Positions 39,833 through 48,879 of a DNA stretch of 64,000 nt are shown one piece after another. This stretch comes from Sterolibacterium sp964500605 (GTDB lineage Bacteria; Pseudomonadota; Gammaproteobacteria; Burkholderiales; Rhodocyclaceae). The stretch lies in the NCBI GenBank assembly GCA_964500605.1, contig CAZCOS010000002.1:56584-120583 (forward strand). Reading direction: 5' to 3'. A program made the position numbers and the translations under genes. Each line of letters opens with the position of its first letter. Position 1 is the stretch's first letter. The notes below the pieces were generated by a model. That model saw only the letters and a list, made by a program, of their open reading frames with translations. It was not told the origin of the DNA and did not search any database.

Positions 39833-41806
39833 ATGAGTACGACTCTGGAGCCTGTTCTGTTGTTGCTGTTTGCCGCCGTGATGGTGGTGATCCTGTTCCG
39901 TACCTTGTATCTGCCGCCTGTGATCGGCTATTTGCTGGTGGGCGCATTCGTCGGGCCGCGCGCGCTGGCTCTGATTCCGGATGACGATGGCGTGCGGCAT
40001 TTGGCTGAATTCGGGGTGGTGTTCCTGATGTTCACTATTGGCCTCGAGTTTTCACTTTCTCATTTGTACAGCATGAAACGCCTTGTTTTTGGTCTGGGCT
40101 CGGCACAAGTGGCACTGACCATACTGGCGACTTCGCTGCTGGCCGGCTTGACCGACTTGTCCTGGCAGGGGGCTTTTGCCCTGGGTGGTGCTCTGGCCAT
40201 GTCTTCCACGGCAGTGGCCAGCAAGTTGCTGGTGGAGCGAGGGGAACTGGATTCGCCACACGGTCGGCAGATCATGGGGGTGTTGCTGTTTCAGGATCTG
40301 GCGGTGGTTCCTTTGCTGATTCTCTTGCCCGCCCTTTCTGGGCAAGGGGGGGCTTTGGCTGAAACTTTGCTGGTGGCGGGGCTCAAAGCTGCCCTGGTGC
40401 TGGTCTTGGTACTCTTTTTCGGGCAACGGCTGATGCGTGCCTGGTTTACCCTGGTGGCTCGGCGTAAATCAACCGAGCTTTTCATTCTCAATGTCCTCCT
40501 GATTACCCTGGGCTTGGCCTGGATGACGGACAAAGCGGGTCTGTCGATGGCACTGGGAGCTTTTCTGGCCGGGATGCTGATTTCCGAAACGGAATACCGT
40601 TTCAAAGTCGAGGAAGACATCAAGCCCTTCCGGGATGTGTTGCTGGGGCTGTTTTTCGTGACGGTGGGCATGTCGCTGGATCCCTTGATGATCGGCCAGA
40701 ATTTTTTGCTGGTTCTAGGGTTGCTCCTGGGCTTGCTGCTGCTGAAACTACTGGTCATCTTTGTTTTGTCCCGCATGCTTTCCACCCCGCCGGGAGTGGC
40801 TTTGCGAACGGGCTTGTGGCTGTGTGCGGGCGGGGAATTCGGATTTGTGCTGCTGACCCTGGGTTTTGAACAGGGGCTGATTTCTTCATCCGTGACGCAG
40901 ACGGTGCTGGCGGCACTCGTGTTATCCCTGTTGGCTGCGCCGCTTCTGATTCATTTCAGTGACAAGATCGTCTTGCGGCTGGTGGCTTCGGAATGGATGT
41001 TGCGTTCAATGGCACTGACACAGGTGGCGGCACGTTCCTTGTCTAGCGATAAACATGTGATCCTTTGTGGTTACGGGCGGACGGGTCAATATCTGGCGCG
41101 TTTTCTGGAAAAGGAGAACATTCCGTTGGTGGCCTTGGATCTGGACCCGGAAAGAGTGCGCGAGGCGGCAGCGGCGGGCGATTCTGTCGTGTTTGGCGAT
41201 GCTTCTCAGCGCGAAATGCTGATCGCCGCCGGCTTGCATCGTGCCAATGTGATTGTGGTGACTTCCAATGACCCTCAGCTGGCCTTGCGGGTGCTGCATC
41301 ATGCCCAGGCTTTGCGGCCGGAATTGCCGGTGGTTGTGCGTGCTGCCGAGGAAACCGATGTTGCCCGCTTTTCTTCTGCGGGGGCAGCCGAGGTGGTGCC
41401 TGAAGCCCTGGAGTCCAGCGTCATGTTGGCGACACATGCGCTGGCTCTCGTCGGTGTGCCGATGCAGCGGGTCATCACGCTCCTGCGTGAGGTGCGCGAG
41501 CAGCGTTACGCCTTGTTGCGCGGTTTTTTCCGCGGGATGAGCGATGCGGGTGAATTCGGTTCGGATGCAGACCTGGTACGTCTCAAAACGGTGGCCCTGG
41601 AGGCTGGTGCCCATGCCGTTGGACAGATGCTGGGAGGTTACGATATGGACGAGCTGGAGGTCACGGTTCTGGCTTTGCGCCGTCGTGGTAAGCGCAGCAT
41701 TGAACCCGAGCAGGATACGCTGCTTGAAGAGGGCGATGTGCTGGTGCTGCAAGGCAGTGGCGTGGCGTTGGTGGCCGCTGAGGAACGCTTGCTTCATGGG
41801 AAGTGA
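39833..41806 (+). CDS. CPA2-family cation:proton antiporter (KefB/YbaL-like)
   Basis: A 657-residue inner-membrane transporter. The first 385 residues give about 12-13 membrane helices of the sodium/proton exchanger fold, with the typical FGVVFLMFTIGLEFSLSHL and GALAMSSTAVASKLL segments. A cytoplasmic TrkA-N domain follows (HVILCGYGRTGQYLARFLEK, with the GxGxxG nucleotide site), then a TrkA-C domain (about residues 570-655: DMDELEVTVLALRRRGK). The layout matches KefB, KefC and YbaL, which exchange potassium for protons under ligand control; the exact ion is unknown. It is divergent from kdsD. Confidence 0.93.
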   Translation: MSTTLEPVLLLLFAAVMVVILFRTLYLPPVIGYLLVGAFVGPRALALIPDDDGVRHLAEFGVVFLMFTIGLEFSLSHLYSMKRLVFGLGSAQVALTILATSLLAGLTDLSWQGAFALGGALAMSSTAVASKLLVERGELDSPHGRQIMGVLLFQDLAVVPLLILLPALSGQGGALAETLLVAGLKAALVLVLVLFFGQRLMRAWFTLVARRKSTELFILNVLLITLGLAWMTDKAGLSMALGAFLAGMLISETEYRFKVEEDIKPFRDVLLGLFFVTVGMSLDPLMIGQNFLLVLGLLLGLLLLKLLVIFVLSRMLSTPPGVALRTGLWLCAGGEFGFVLLTLGFEQGLISSSVTQTVLAALVLSLLAAPLLIHFSDKIVLRLVASEWMLRSMALTQVAARSLSSDKHVILCGYGRTGQYLARFLEKENIPLVALDLDPERVREAAAAGDSVVFGDASQREMLIAAGLHRANVIVVTSNDPQLALRVLHHAQALRPELPVVVRAAEETDVARFSSAGAAEVVPEALESSVMLATHALALVGVPMQRVITLLREVREQRYALLRGFFRGMSDAGEFGSDADLVRLKTVALEAGAHAVGQMLGGYDMDELEVTVLALRRRGKRSIEPEQDTLLEEGDVLVLQGSGVALVAAEERLLHGK

Positions 41807-41886
41807 GGGAGGTCACCCGGTTCGGAGGCATGTTTCGGATCGCCCGGGCCGTTAGCCTGAAACGGCACTGCAAAGCTTTTCGGCTT

Positions 41887-42387
41887 TTACAACAATCCGG
41901 GGTCGATCACGGCTTTTAGCCGTGCCATTCCTGTCCTGCTTGTTTGGTCTTCCGGAATGTTGAACCACCACAAAGCCCCTTTCCGAAAAGACCAGTCTTT
42001 TGTTTCTCCCGTCATGAGCCAGGCGGCCAGACGCCCCAACATGGGTTGGTGGCCTACCAGAAGTACCGTGTCTGTGCCGTTCGCCTTCGCCGTCTGCGCA
42101 ATCAGGCTCTGAACGAACGTCAGCATTGCTGATTCTCCCGCATCCAGCCCGAGCCGAGGTTCCACATCGTAAGGAAGTGCAAGTTTGCGGGCGGTTTGCT
42201 GGCAACGGGTCGCCGGGCTGGAATAAATATTGTGTTCCGAAGCCAGCGACTGGTGCCCTTTTTGATGCAGCCAGCGGGCGATGCGCCGAGCCTGTTTTTC
42301 ACCGTAGGGCGTCAAGCGTCGTTCGTGATCGGCTTGATGAAGACAGGGGTCTTCGGCTTCGGCGTGACGCCAGAGCAGCAGTTTCAT
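41887..42387 (-). CDS. sixA: SixA-like phosphohistidine phosphatase
   Basis: A 166-residue histidine phosphatase. The catalytic RHG-type motif is LLLWRHAEAEDP, with the nucleophilic histidine at about residue 8. A second arginine is in SSPATRCQQTARKL and the second catalytic histidine in VLLVGHQPMLGRLAAWLM. The small size and RHAEAE context fit SixA, which dephosphorylates phosphohistidine on phosphotransfer proteins. The start overlaps the stop of the CYTH-CHAD gene by 4 bp, pairing two proteins of phosphate chemistry. Confidence 0.9.
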   Translation of the reverse strand: MKLLLWRHAEAEDPCLHQADHERRLTPYGEKQARRIARWLHQKGHQSLASEHNIYSSPATRCQQTARKLALPYDVEPRLGLDAGESAMLTFVQSLIAQTAKANGTDTVLLVGHQPMLGRLAAWLMTGETKDWSFRKGALWWFNIPEDQTSRTGMARLKAVIDPGLL

Positions 42388-43976
42388 GATTTCCTTCCTG
42401 CCCCGTTTTTAGGCGCGATCTTCGGGCAGCGCATCCGTTTTATCTGGCGGAGTTTTTTGGGTAGACCCTCCAGGAGGGTGTGATAAAGGGCAAGATGATG
42501 TTGTCCCACCGAGGCAACCGCTTCCAGCCGCGTCGGACGGTTCTGTGCGTATTGCAGCAAGGGTGGGCCGGCATGGGAGAGATCATTCAGGATGCCCAGA
42601 TCGTCCTGAAGCGTGGTGAGTTGCTGGAGCAGCCGTCTGTATCGTTGTTTGTTTCCGGATTCGTCCAGACACGATGCGGAAAACTCCATGGCGTGGCGCA
42701 GTCGTTTGACGGCGATGCGTAGTCGGTGGAGCGATGCAGGATCATCGAGACAGACCGAGCGGGCGAGACGGCGGAGCTTTTTCAGGCCACGCTTGAGGGC
42801 TGGTCGAAGGAGCGTTGCCAGAGATTCTTCGGCCCCGGCCACTGTTTCAGCCCCTTCCGGTTTCCAGGTTTGAATATCTTGATGAAGGAGTCGCGTCATG
42901 TGCAGCATGAATTGCGCATGCTGAACGGACTGTAAATGTTTTCGAGCCTGCAGACGCGCGAGGTGGGCTTGCTGACGAATGTGCTGGTTCAGTGCTTTCA
43001 GGGCTGGTGTGGGTGGAAGTTTGTTCATCGCCGGGGCGAGGATATCCTCCATCAGAACATCGAGATTGCGGACGTTGCCCAGTTGTCCAGCCAGGTGACG
43101 CAGACTGTTTTCTCGCACTTCAAGGGCAGGCAGGGGGAGCCAGGGTGAAAAGAAACGCTGTGCAGAGCGTAGCCTTCGCGTGGCAATGCGCATCTGGTGA
43201 ATGAATTCGGGGTGGTCATTGCAAAGCGCGGCTTCGTGATTGGATTGCAGATGATCTAGACATTCCTGTGCAACACGCTGAAAGGCGTGCAGGGGGCTTG
43301 AGCAGCCCTTCAGATCGACGGCGCGCGCTTTGCGCGGCTCGATTTTCATGTCATGAAAAAGTCGGTAGCCTCGCTCTGCCTTGCTTTGTGCGTTGGGGAG
43401 CAGGGGAAGCTGTGAGCCAAGCGATTGGGCAAGTGAAAAAAGAGCGTCCAGATGCCTTGATGTGACAAGGGGCTCGTGTTTCAGTGCGAGTTCGATCTCG
43501 ATTTCACTGATCGGCGAGCGGCGGTCAGCAGAGCGTATCTCGCCCTCATCCAGCATCAGCAGCAAGGCACAATCCGGCAAAGATTCAAAACGCCAGGTCG
43601 TGCGCTGGAAGCGGGTTTCAAACAGGATCGAGAGTGCATTTCTGATTTCAGGCAGTTCGAGCAGCGCGCGGACAGCGGTGTCTTCAATGAGCGAGAAATC
43701 GAATTCCCCCTTGAATTCCGTTTCCCATTCCGGGCGACTCGAAAGCCCGCCTGACGTGTTTCCGGCACACTTGACCGTCTGAATCCACTGCCCCGCCTGC
43801 TCGCGACAGCGCAAGGCAACGCCATGACGCTGCAAATCCAGCCTGGGCGTATCGTAATAGCGATTAAGTAGAAATCCGGATTGACAGGAAACTGCCTGAT
43901 TCAGGTACGGCAGGTTTCTGAAGCGTTGCTGCTGTTCTTCGGGCAGAGCAAGTTTGAGTTCGATTTCCCTGGGCAT
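42384..43976 (-). CDS. CYTH and CHAD domain protein (triphosphatase-like)
   Basis: A 530-residue protein. The N-terminal CYTH domain begins MPREIELKLALPEEQQQ with the ExExK signature and continues with charged strands of the triphosphate tunnel. The C-terminal half is a CHAD domain with its histidine/arginine helices: EFIHQMRIATRRLRSAQRFF and SLHRLRIAVKRLRHAMEFSA. CYTH-CHAD proteins such as YgiF hydrolyse inorganic triphosphate, and CHAD binds polyphosphate granules. The ATG at 43976 is chosen because the ExExK motif sits right behind it; no clear ribosome site is seen. sixA is coupled downstream. Confidence 0.93.
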   Translation of the reverse strand: MPREIELKLALPEEQQQRFRNLPYLNQAVSCQSGFLLNRYYDTPRLDLQRHGVALRCREQAGQWIQTVKCAGNTSGGLSSRPEWETEFKGEFDFSLIEDTAVRALLELPEIRNALSILFETRFQRTTWRFESLPDCALLLMLDEGEIRSADRRSPISEIEIELALKHEPLVTSRHLDALFSLAQSLGSQLPLLPNAQSKAERGYRLFHDMKIEPRKARAVDLKGCSSPLHAFQRVAQECLDHLQSNHEAALCNDHPEFIHQMRIATRRLRSAQRFFSPWLPLPALEVRENSLRHLAGQLGNVRNLDVLMEDILAPAMNKLPPTPALKALNQHIRQQAHLARLQARKHLQSVQHAQFMLHMTRLLHQDIQTWKPEGAETVAGAEESLATLLRPALKRGLKKLRRLARSVCLDDPASLHRLRIAVKRLRHAMEFSASCLDESGNKQRYRRLLQQLTTLQDDLGILNDLSHAGPPLLQYAQNRPTRLEAVASVGQHHLALYHTLLEGLPKKLRQIKRMRCPKIAPKNGAGRKS

Positions 43977-44103
43977 GAGGAGGTTCCCTGGTTTTTGTAG
44001 AAGAGAAGTCATTCGGGCTAAGCGGATAATTGGGCTTTGTGCCTCGCGCATTTGTGACTATGATGCCCGATTGTCCGAAAAGATATTCAGGAGATTACCC
44101 ATC

Positions 44104-44964
44104 ATGCTTTCCCGCTTCAGCCGAGAAGAAAAACTGGGCACCGTGATGAAATCACCCAAGGCCGTTGCGATCCATGACAAGCAGGCGTGGATGTCCATTT
44201 TTGCCCGCTACAACATCGTCGAGGACCCCGTTGGTGCGCCTGCACATGTCAGCGGGGTGTTCGATGCCCGGACGGGGGTGTGCGGTAATGGGCCGCTCGG
44301 GCGGTTTTACGACTGCTTCATCGCGCCGCGTGATCTGACGTTTCATGTGGATCGTGACATCGTATGCGGTGCGAGCGTGGTGCGCGACATGACCATCGAA
44401 ATCCGCATGTCGCCGAAGATTACGCTGAATGTACCCATGCACGCTCATTATGAGCTGGTTGAAGAAAACGATACGCTCAAGGTACAACATTTGTCGGCCC
44501 ACTGGGAATTGGCACCGGCACTGAAACAGCAGATGTCTTTCGGGCTGGAAAGCCTGGCGGTGGGGATGAAACTGGCACAGCGGATGGTGTCCGAACTAGG
44601 CTTCAACGGGATGCTGCAATTCATGTCCGGCGTGTTCAACATCGGCCAGGCAGGCAAAGATCGTGTCGCCGAATTCGTTTCGGCCTTTAACCAGCAGGCT
44701 TTCGGAAAAATGGCGATTTTATTGAGTACGGATTTTGCCGGTGTGGCCTGGCCGGCACAGCTTCCTTTGCAGGGGGTGGAATCCTTGGCGAATCGCAAGG
44801 GCAAGTTGAGCCTGCACAAGACCATGGCCTCGGGGAATTTCATCACGACCAGCTTCAGTCTGGAGGATGGCGGTGCGGTACAAAAGGGAGCGATCTTCTT
44901 CGAGTTCAATATGCGTGAGAAGAAAATCCACCGTATCCGTTTTTATGTTGAGGATGCTGCCTGA
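44104..44964 (+). CDS. NTF2-like (SnoaL-type) protein
   Basis: A 286-residue soluble protein that appears to hold two NTF2-like cone folds. The first covers about residues 10-165 (KSPKAVAIHDKQAWMSIFAR, IVEDPVGAPAHVSG, FYDCFIAPRDLTFHVDRDIV). The second follows (AEFVSAFNQQAFGKMAILLS... ending EFNMREKKIHRIRFYVE). In ketosteroid isomerase-like enzymes the pocket binds a hydrophobic ligand; the ligand here is unknown. AGGAG lies before the ATG. It is divergent from the CYTH-CHAD gene and ends 16 bp before a MITE-like repeat. Confidence 0.78.
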   Translation: MLSRFSREEKLGTVMKSPKAVAIHDKQAWMSIFARYNIVEDPVGAPAHVSGVFDARTGVCGNGPLGRFYDCFIAPRDLTFHVDRDIVCGASVVRDMTIEIRMSPKITLNVPMHAHYELVEENDTLKVQHLSAHWELAPALKQQMSFGLESLAVGMKLAQRMVSELGFNGMLQFMSGVFNIGQAGKDRVAEFVSAFNQQAFGKMAILLSTDFAGVAWPAQLPLQGVESLANRKGKLSLHKTMASGNFITTSFSLEDGGAVQKGAIFFEFNMREKKIHRIRFYVEDAA

Positions 44965-44980
44965 GCATTCGGACGGGAGG

Positions 44981-45506
44981 CCAGGGCAATTGCATTTGAA
45001 ATTTTCCCATCCCGTAGGGGCGAACCCTCATTCGCCCTGAATGGTCATTCGCTCCAAATCCTCTTTGCCACTTTGCGCGATGCTTCGACGTGCGGCTTCA
45101 TTTTCAACGTTGCCGGGACTCGCCCCGGCGGGCGAGTGACTTTCTTGTTGCACGACAAGAAAGTCACCAAAGAATCGTGCCCCACTTCATCGATCTGGCT
45201 TCGCCAGATTCCCCTCCTGCTGACCTTGCCGTGCGGCCAGCGATGCAAACTCGCCTTCGGCTCAAACAGCATCGCCGGACTTCCCCGCCCAGCAAGGCCA
45301 TCACTCGGCGATTCAGAAGGGGAAGTGGGCGCGTTGATTGAACCTGGGATGCTCCGTAGGGGCGAATCATTATTCGCCCCGAACCCTCTTCGCGGGATGC
45401 TCTGACATTCGGTTTTATTTTCAACCCTGCCGGGACTCGCCCCGGCGGGCGCACTGGACAAGCTGGGGGGCAATCCATCATCGAAAATCAAATGCGATTA
45501 CCCTGG
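44981..45506. repeat. MITE-like repeat element, long composite copy
   Basis: A 526-bp element with the same terminal inverted repeats as the copy at 14476-14683 (left ccagggcaattgcatttgaa, right tcaaatgcgattaccctgg). It holds two related inner modules in direct orientation, 45013-45136 and about 45355-45452, each with gtaggggcgaa and cgggactcgccccggcggg hairpins. Between them are 218 bp that include the inverted repeat gtgactttcttgt/acaagaaagtcac. It encodes no credible protein and no transposase. It ends 64 bp before the acs start codon. Confidence 0.82.
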
Positions 45507-45570
45507 AGGCTTGATTCGCCGCCCTCCGACGCGCAGAATTTCGTCGTCCAATCGAGAAGAGAGAAAAGCC

Positions 45571-47541
45571 ATGACGACGATCACTTCGGTTATGCAGGAG
45601 TCCCGCGTTTTTCTTCCGCCGGAAAGTTTGGTTAAGCAGGCGGCTGTTTCCGGCATGGCGGCCTATGAAGCACTATGCCGCGAGGCCGAGCAGGATCACG
45701 AAGCCTTCTGGGCGCGTCTGGCGGGCGAACATCTGAGCTGGAAGAAACCTTTTTCATCAGCACTGGACGAATCTTCGGCTCCGTTCTATCGCTGGTTTGC
45801 CGATGGGGAACTGAATGTCTCCTACAACTGCCTCGACCGTCATGTTGAAGCCGGTCTGGGCGAAAAAACCGCCCTGATTTTCGAGGCGGACGACGGCGTG
45901 GTGACGAAAGTCAGCTACCGCGAATTGATGGTTCGCACGGCGCAATTTGCCAATGCCCTGAAGGCGCAGGGAATCGGCAAGGGTGACAGGGTGGTGATCT
46001 ATCTGCCGATGTCTATCGAAGGGGTGGTGGCTATGCAGGCCTGTGCGCGGATCGGTGCGATTCATTCCGTCGTGTTCGGTGGCTTTTCGGCAAAAAGTTT
46101 GCAGGAACGCATTCAGGATGCCGGGGCAGTGGCCGTCATCACGGCGGACGCGCAGTTGCGTGGCGGCAAGGTGCTGCCGCTTAAACCAGCGGTGGACGAG
46201 GGCATTGCCCTGGGTGGCTGCGATTCGGTGCGTCGCGTGATCGTCTATCAACGCACGTCCCAGCCTTGTGCGATGCAGGCTGGGCGGGATGTCTGGTGGC
46301 ACGAGGTGGTTGCCGGGCAAAGCGAAGTCTGCGAGCCGGAATGGCTGAGTGCGGAGCATCCCCTGTTCCTGCTTTACACCTCCGGTTCGACGGGCAAACC
46401 CAAGGGGGTTCAGCATTCTTCAGGCGGTTATTTGTTGCATGCCGTCATGACGATGAAATGGACCTTCGACATCAAGCCCGAGGATGTGTTCTGGTGCACG
46501 GCAGACATCGGCTGGGTGACAGGGCATACCTATGTGGCTTACGGCCCGCTGGCCTGTGCGTCCACCCAGGTTATTTTCGAAGGGATTCCCACCTGGCCGG
46601 ATGCCTCGCGCTTCTGGCAGATCATTGCGCGTCATCGCGTCTCGATTTTTTACACTGCCCCGACGGCGATTCGCTCGCTCATTAAGCTCGGCGCAGAACT
46701 GCCTCGCCAACATGATCTTTCTTCCCTGCGCATTCTTGGTTCGGTGGGGGAGCCCATCAATCCCGAAGCCTGGATGTGGTATTACACGGAAGTGGGAGGC
46801 AGCCGTTGCCCGGTGGTCGATACCTTCTGGCAGACGGAAACCGGGGCGCACGTCATTACGCCGCTGCCGGGTGCGACCCCCATGGTTCCGGGTTCGTGCA
46901 CCCTGCCTTTTCCGGGGATTGCGGTGTCGGTGGTGGATGAAACGGGTGCGGAGCTGCCTTGGGGCAATGGTGGATCGCTGGTCATTCGAAAACCATGGCC
47001 GGGAATGATCCGCACGATCTGGAATGATCCAGACCGCTATGTCCGTTCCTATTTTCCGGCAGAGTGGGGCGGGCGTCTTTATCTGGCTGGGGATGGCGCG
47101 GTGCGCGATGCGAAAACCGGCTATTTCACCATCATGGGGCGCATCGACGATGTGCTCAATGTGTCCGGACATCGGATGGGGACGATGGAAATCGAATCGG
47201 CCCTGGTGTCCAACCCCTTGGTCGCGGAAGCTGCCGTGGTGGGACGCCCGGACGATCTGACCGGCGAGGCCATTTGTGCTTTCGTCGTATTGAAAGCAAG
47301 TCGGCCCGAAGGCGGGGAGGCCACGCGTATCGCGGAGGAATTGCGCCAGTGGGTTGGAAAGGAAATCGGCCCGATTGCCAAGCCGCGCGATATTCGTTTT
47401 GGTGAAAATCTGCCCAAAACCCGCTCCGGGAAGATCATGCGTCGCTTGCTGCGTCAGCTGGCCAAGGGTGAGGAGGTCGCGCAGGATGTTTCCACATTGG
47501 AAAACCCGGCGATTCTTGAGCAGCTCCGACAGTCGATGTGA
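45571..47541 (+). CDS. acs: Acetyl-CoA synthetase
   Basis: Acs activates acetate to acetyl-CoA through an acetyl-adenylate. The 656-residue length is normal. The adenylate-forming core has the P-loop YTSGSTGKPKGVQHSSGGY, VDTFWQTETGAHVITPLPG and the hinge region YFTIMGRIDDVLNVSGHRMG. The conserved C-terminal lysine that is the target of acetylation lies in LPKTRSGKIMRRLLR. The ATG at 45571 has GAGAGA upstream; a longer frame would start at the edge of the MITE-like repeat. Its promoter must lie in or right beside that repeat. The HD-GYP gene is convergent. Confidence 0.96.
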   Translation: MTTITSVMQESRVFLPPESLVKQAAVSGMAAYEALCREAEQDHEAFWARLAGEHLSWKKPFSSALDESSAPFYRWFADGELNVSYNCLDRHVEAGLGEKTALIFEADDGVVTKVSYRELMVRTAQFANALKAQGIGKGDRVVIYLPMSIEGVVAMQACARIGAIHSVVFGGFSAKSLQERIQDAGAVAVITADAQLRGGKVLPLKPAVDEGIALGGCDSVRRVIVYQRTSQPCAMQAGRDVWWHEVVAGQSEVCEPEWLSAEHPLFLLYTSGSTGKPKGVQHSSGGYLLHAVMTMKWTFDIKPEDVFWCTADIGWVTGHTYVAYGPLACASTQVIFEGIPTWPDASRFWQIIARHRVSIFYTAPTAIRSLIKLGAELPRQHDLSSLRILGSVGEPINPEAWMWYYTEVGGSRCPVVDTFWQTETGAHVITPLPGATPMVPGSCTLPFPGIAVSVVDETGAELPWGNGGSLVIRKPWPGMIRTIWNDPDRYVRSYFPAEWGGRLYLAGDGAVRDAKTGYFTIMGRIDDVLNVSGHRMGTMEIESALVSNPLVAEAAVVGRPDDLTGEAICAFVVLKASRPEGGEATRIAEELRQWVGKEIGPIAKPRDIRFGENLPKTRSGKIMRRLLRQLAKGEEVAQDVSTLENPAILEQLRQSM

Positions 47542-47570
47542 GGGCCGGGTCGGGGGTTTTGCGCTCCTGT

Positions 47571-48743
47571 CTACAACTTCTCCGTATCTTGTTTTTCGTC
47601 TACAAACTGCTGCTGGATTTCCTTGATCTTGGCAGCGTTGAAGATCAGGGCTTCAACGCAGTCTTTGTCGAACTTGGTCCGGGAAAGCTGCCTTAGCCAG
47701 GCGAAGGCTTCTTCATTGCTCCATGAGGTTTTGTAAGGACGTTGGCTGGTGAGGGCATCGAAGACATCGGCCACCGCGATAATGCGTGCTTCGATCGGGA
47801 TGTCCTCGCCGCGCAGGCCGTGCGGGTAGCCGCTGCCGTCCATGGCTTCGTGGTGCGATTCGGCAATGTTTTTCAGCAGATCAAGATGGCTCAGGTGTTC
47901 GAGCCCGAAATTCTGGACGATGTCCTCGATCATCTTCTGGCCGCGCGAGGTGTGCAGCTTCATCAATTCTCGTTCTTCCGGAGAAAGCTGGCCGGGTTTG
48001 AGAAGGATGCGGTCGGGAATCGCGAGTTTGCCGATGTCGTGCAGCGGGGCGAACTGGAAGATGCGTTCGATGGTTTCATCGTCGAGATTGGCCGCGCCGA
48101 TGGCAGCGAGGTGCTGCGCGATGAGCCGGGCGTAGCGTGACATCCGGTCGATGTGTCCGCCGGTTTCCGGGTCGCGGTAATGCACCATGTCGTGTGCAGT
48201 CTTGATGGCCGCAGCAAGGGTGCGGATGCTCATCATTTCAGCCGTGACCACGGCGGAAATGAGGTGGGCAAAGACGTCGAACAGGTTGAGCGTTTCTTCG
48301 GGCAGAGGGCCAGGCTGACGGGAATCGAAGAAAATGAAGCCCCAGCAGGTGCCATTGAGCATCATGGGCGTGGTGTAGCTGAGCCGGTGGCCGTCGTCGG
48401 CGATGATGCGGCTATGGACACTGCTGCTCGGACGCGAGCGTTTCAGGTCGTTGATGATGCGGGGACGGCCCGTTTTCAGAATTTCCAAAAGGGAAGGCGT
48501 GTCGGAAAGTCGGGCTTCGTAGCGGACGAGTTCATTGCGTCCCGGTGAGCTGGCCAGAAAAGTTTTCAGCAGATCGGTGGCCGGGTCGTAACTGGCCACG
48601 GAAATGCGATCGACACAGCCGGTCATGGTGTAAAGGGCTTCATGGATTGTGGCCAGTCGCTGGTCCAGCGGAGCACCTTGATCCAGCCGCTCCAGCAGGT
48701 CGATATGAGGATAGAGCGTGGTGTCGGATTGTTGTTCGGACAT
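47571..48743 (-). CDS. GAF and HD-GYP cyclic-di-GMP phosphodiesterase
   Basis: A 390-residue cytosolic signalling protein. A GAF-like sensor (about residues 20-175) is followed by an HD-GYP domain. The metal and catalytic motifs are intact: YRDPETGGHIDRMSRYARLI, then APLHDIGKLAIPDRILLKPG, and HHEAMDGSGYPHGLRGEDIP. A complete HD-GYP domain normally hydrolyses cyclic di-GMP to GMP. I take the ATG at 48743; the longer open frame upstream has a repetitive, unlikely N-terminus produced by a 9-bp repeat. It is divergent from the thioesterase gene and convergent with acs. Confidence 0.92.
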   Translation of the reverse strand: MSEQQSDTTLYPHIDLLERLDQGAPLDQRLATIHEALYTMTGCVDRISVASYDPATDLLKTFLASSPGRNELVRYEARLSDTPSLLEILKTGRPRIINDLKRSRPSSSVHSRIIADDGHRLSYTTPMMLNGTCWGFIFFDSRQPGPLPEETLNLFDVFAHLISAVVTAEMMSIRTLAAAIKTAHDMVHYRDPETGGHIDRMSRYARLIAQHLAAIGAANLDDETIERIFQFAPLHDIGKLAIPDRILLKPGQLSPEERELMKLHTSRGQKMIEDIVQNFGLEHLSHLDLLKNIAESHHEAMDGSGYPHGLRGEDIPIEARIIAVADVFDALTSQRPYKTSWSNEEAFAWLRQLSRTKFDKDCVEALIFNAAKIKEIQQQFVDEKQDTEKL

Positions 48744-48775
48744 GAGGGTGGGAGGAAGACGAAAGAGGAGGGTGT

Positions 48776-48811
48776 TCAAAGTACTCAAAGTACTCAAGGG
48801 ACTCAAGGGAC
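48776..48811. repeat. 9-bp tandem repeat, four units
   Basis: Four exact 9-bp units: tcaaagtac twice, then tcaagggac twice. The unit pairs differ at three positions, so the array grew in two steps. It lies in the divergent spacer between the HD-GYP and thioesterase genes and is the cleanest of four 9-bp-period arrays in the window. Confidence 0.8.
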
Positions 48812-48879
48812 TGAGCTTATCCGCTTGTGGCGATGGCTTCAACTCCGGGTATATTCTCACGGCTTCGGAAGGAATGATC

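Noticed and set aside
41848..41865. Small hairpin gccgtt/aacggc after the antiporter gene as a terminator
   Set aside because: The stem is only 6 bp and no T-run follows.
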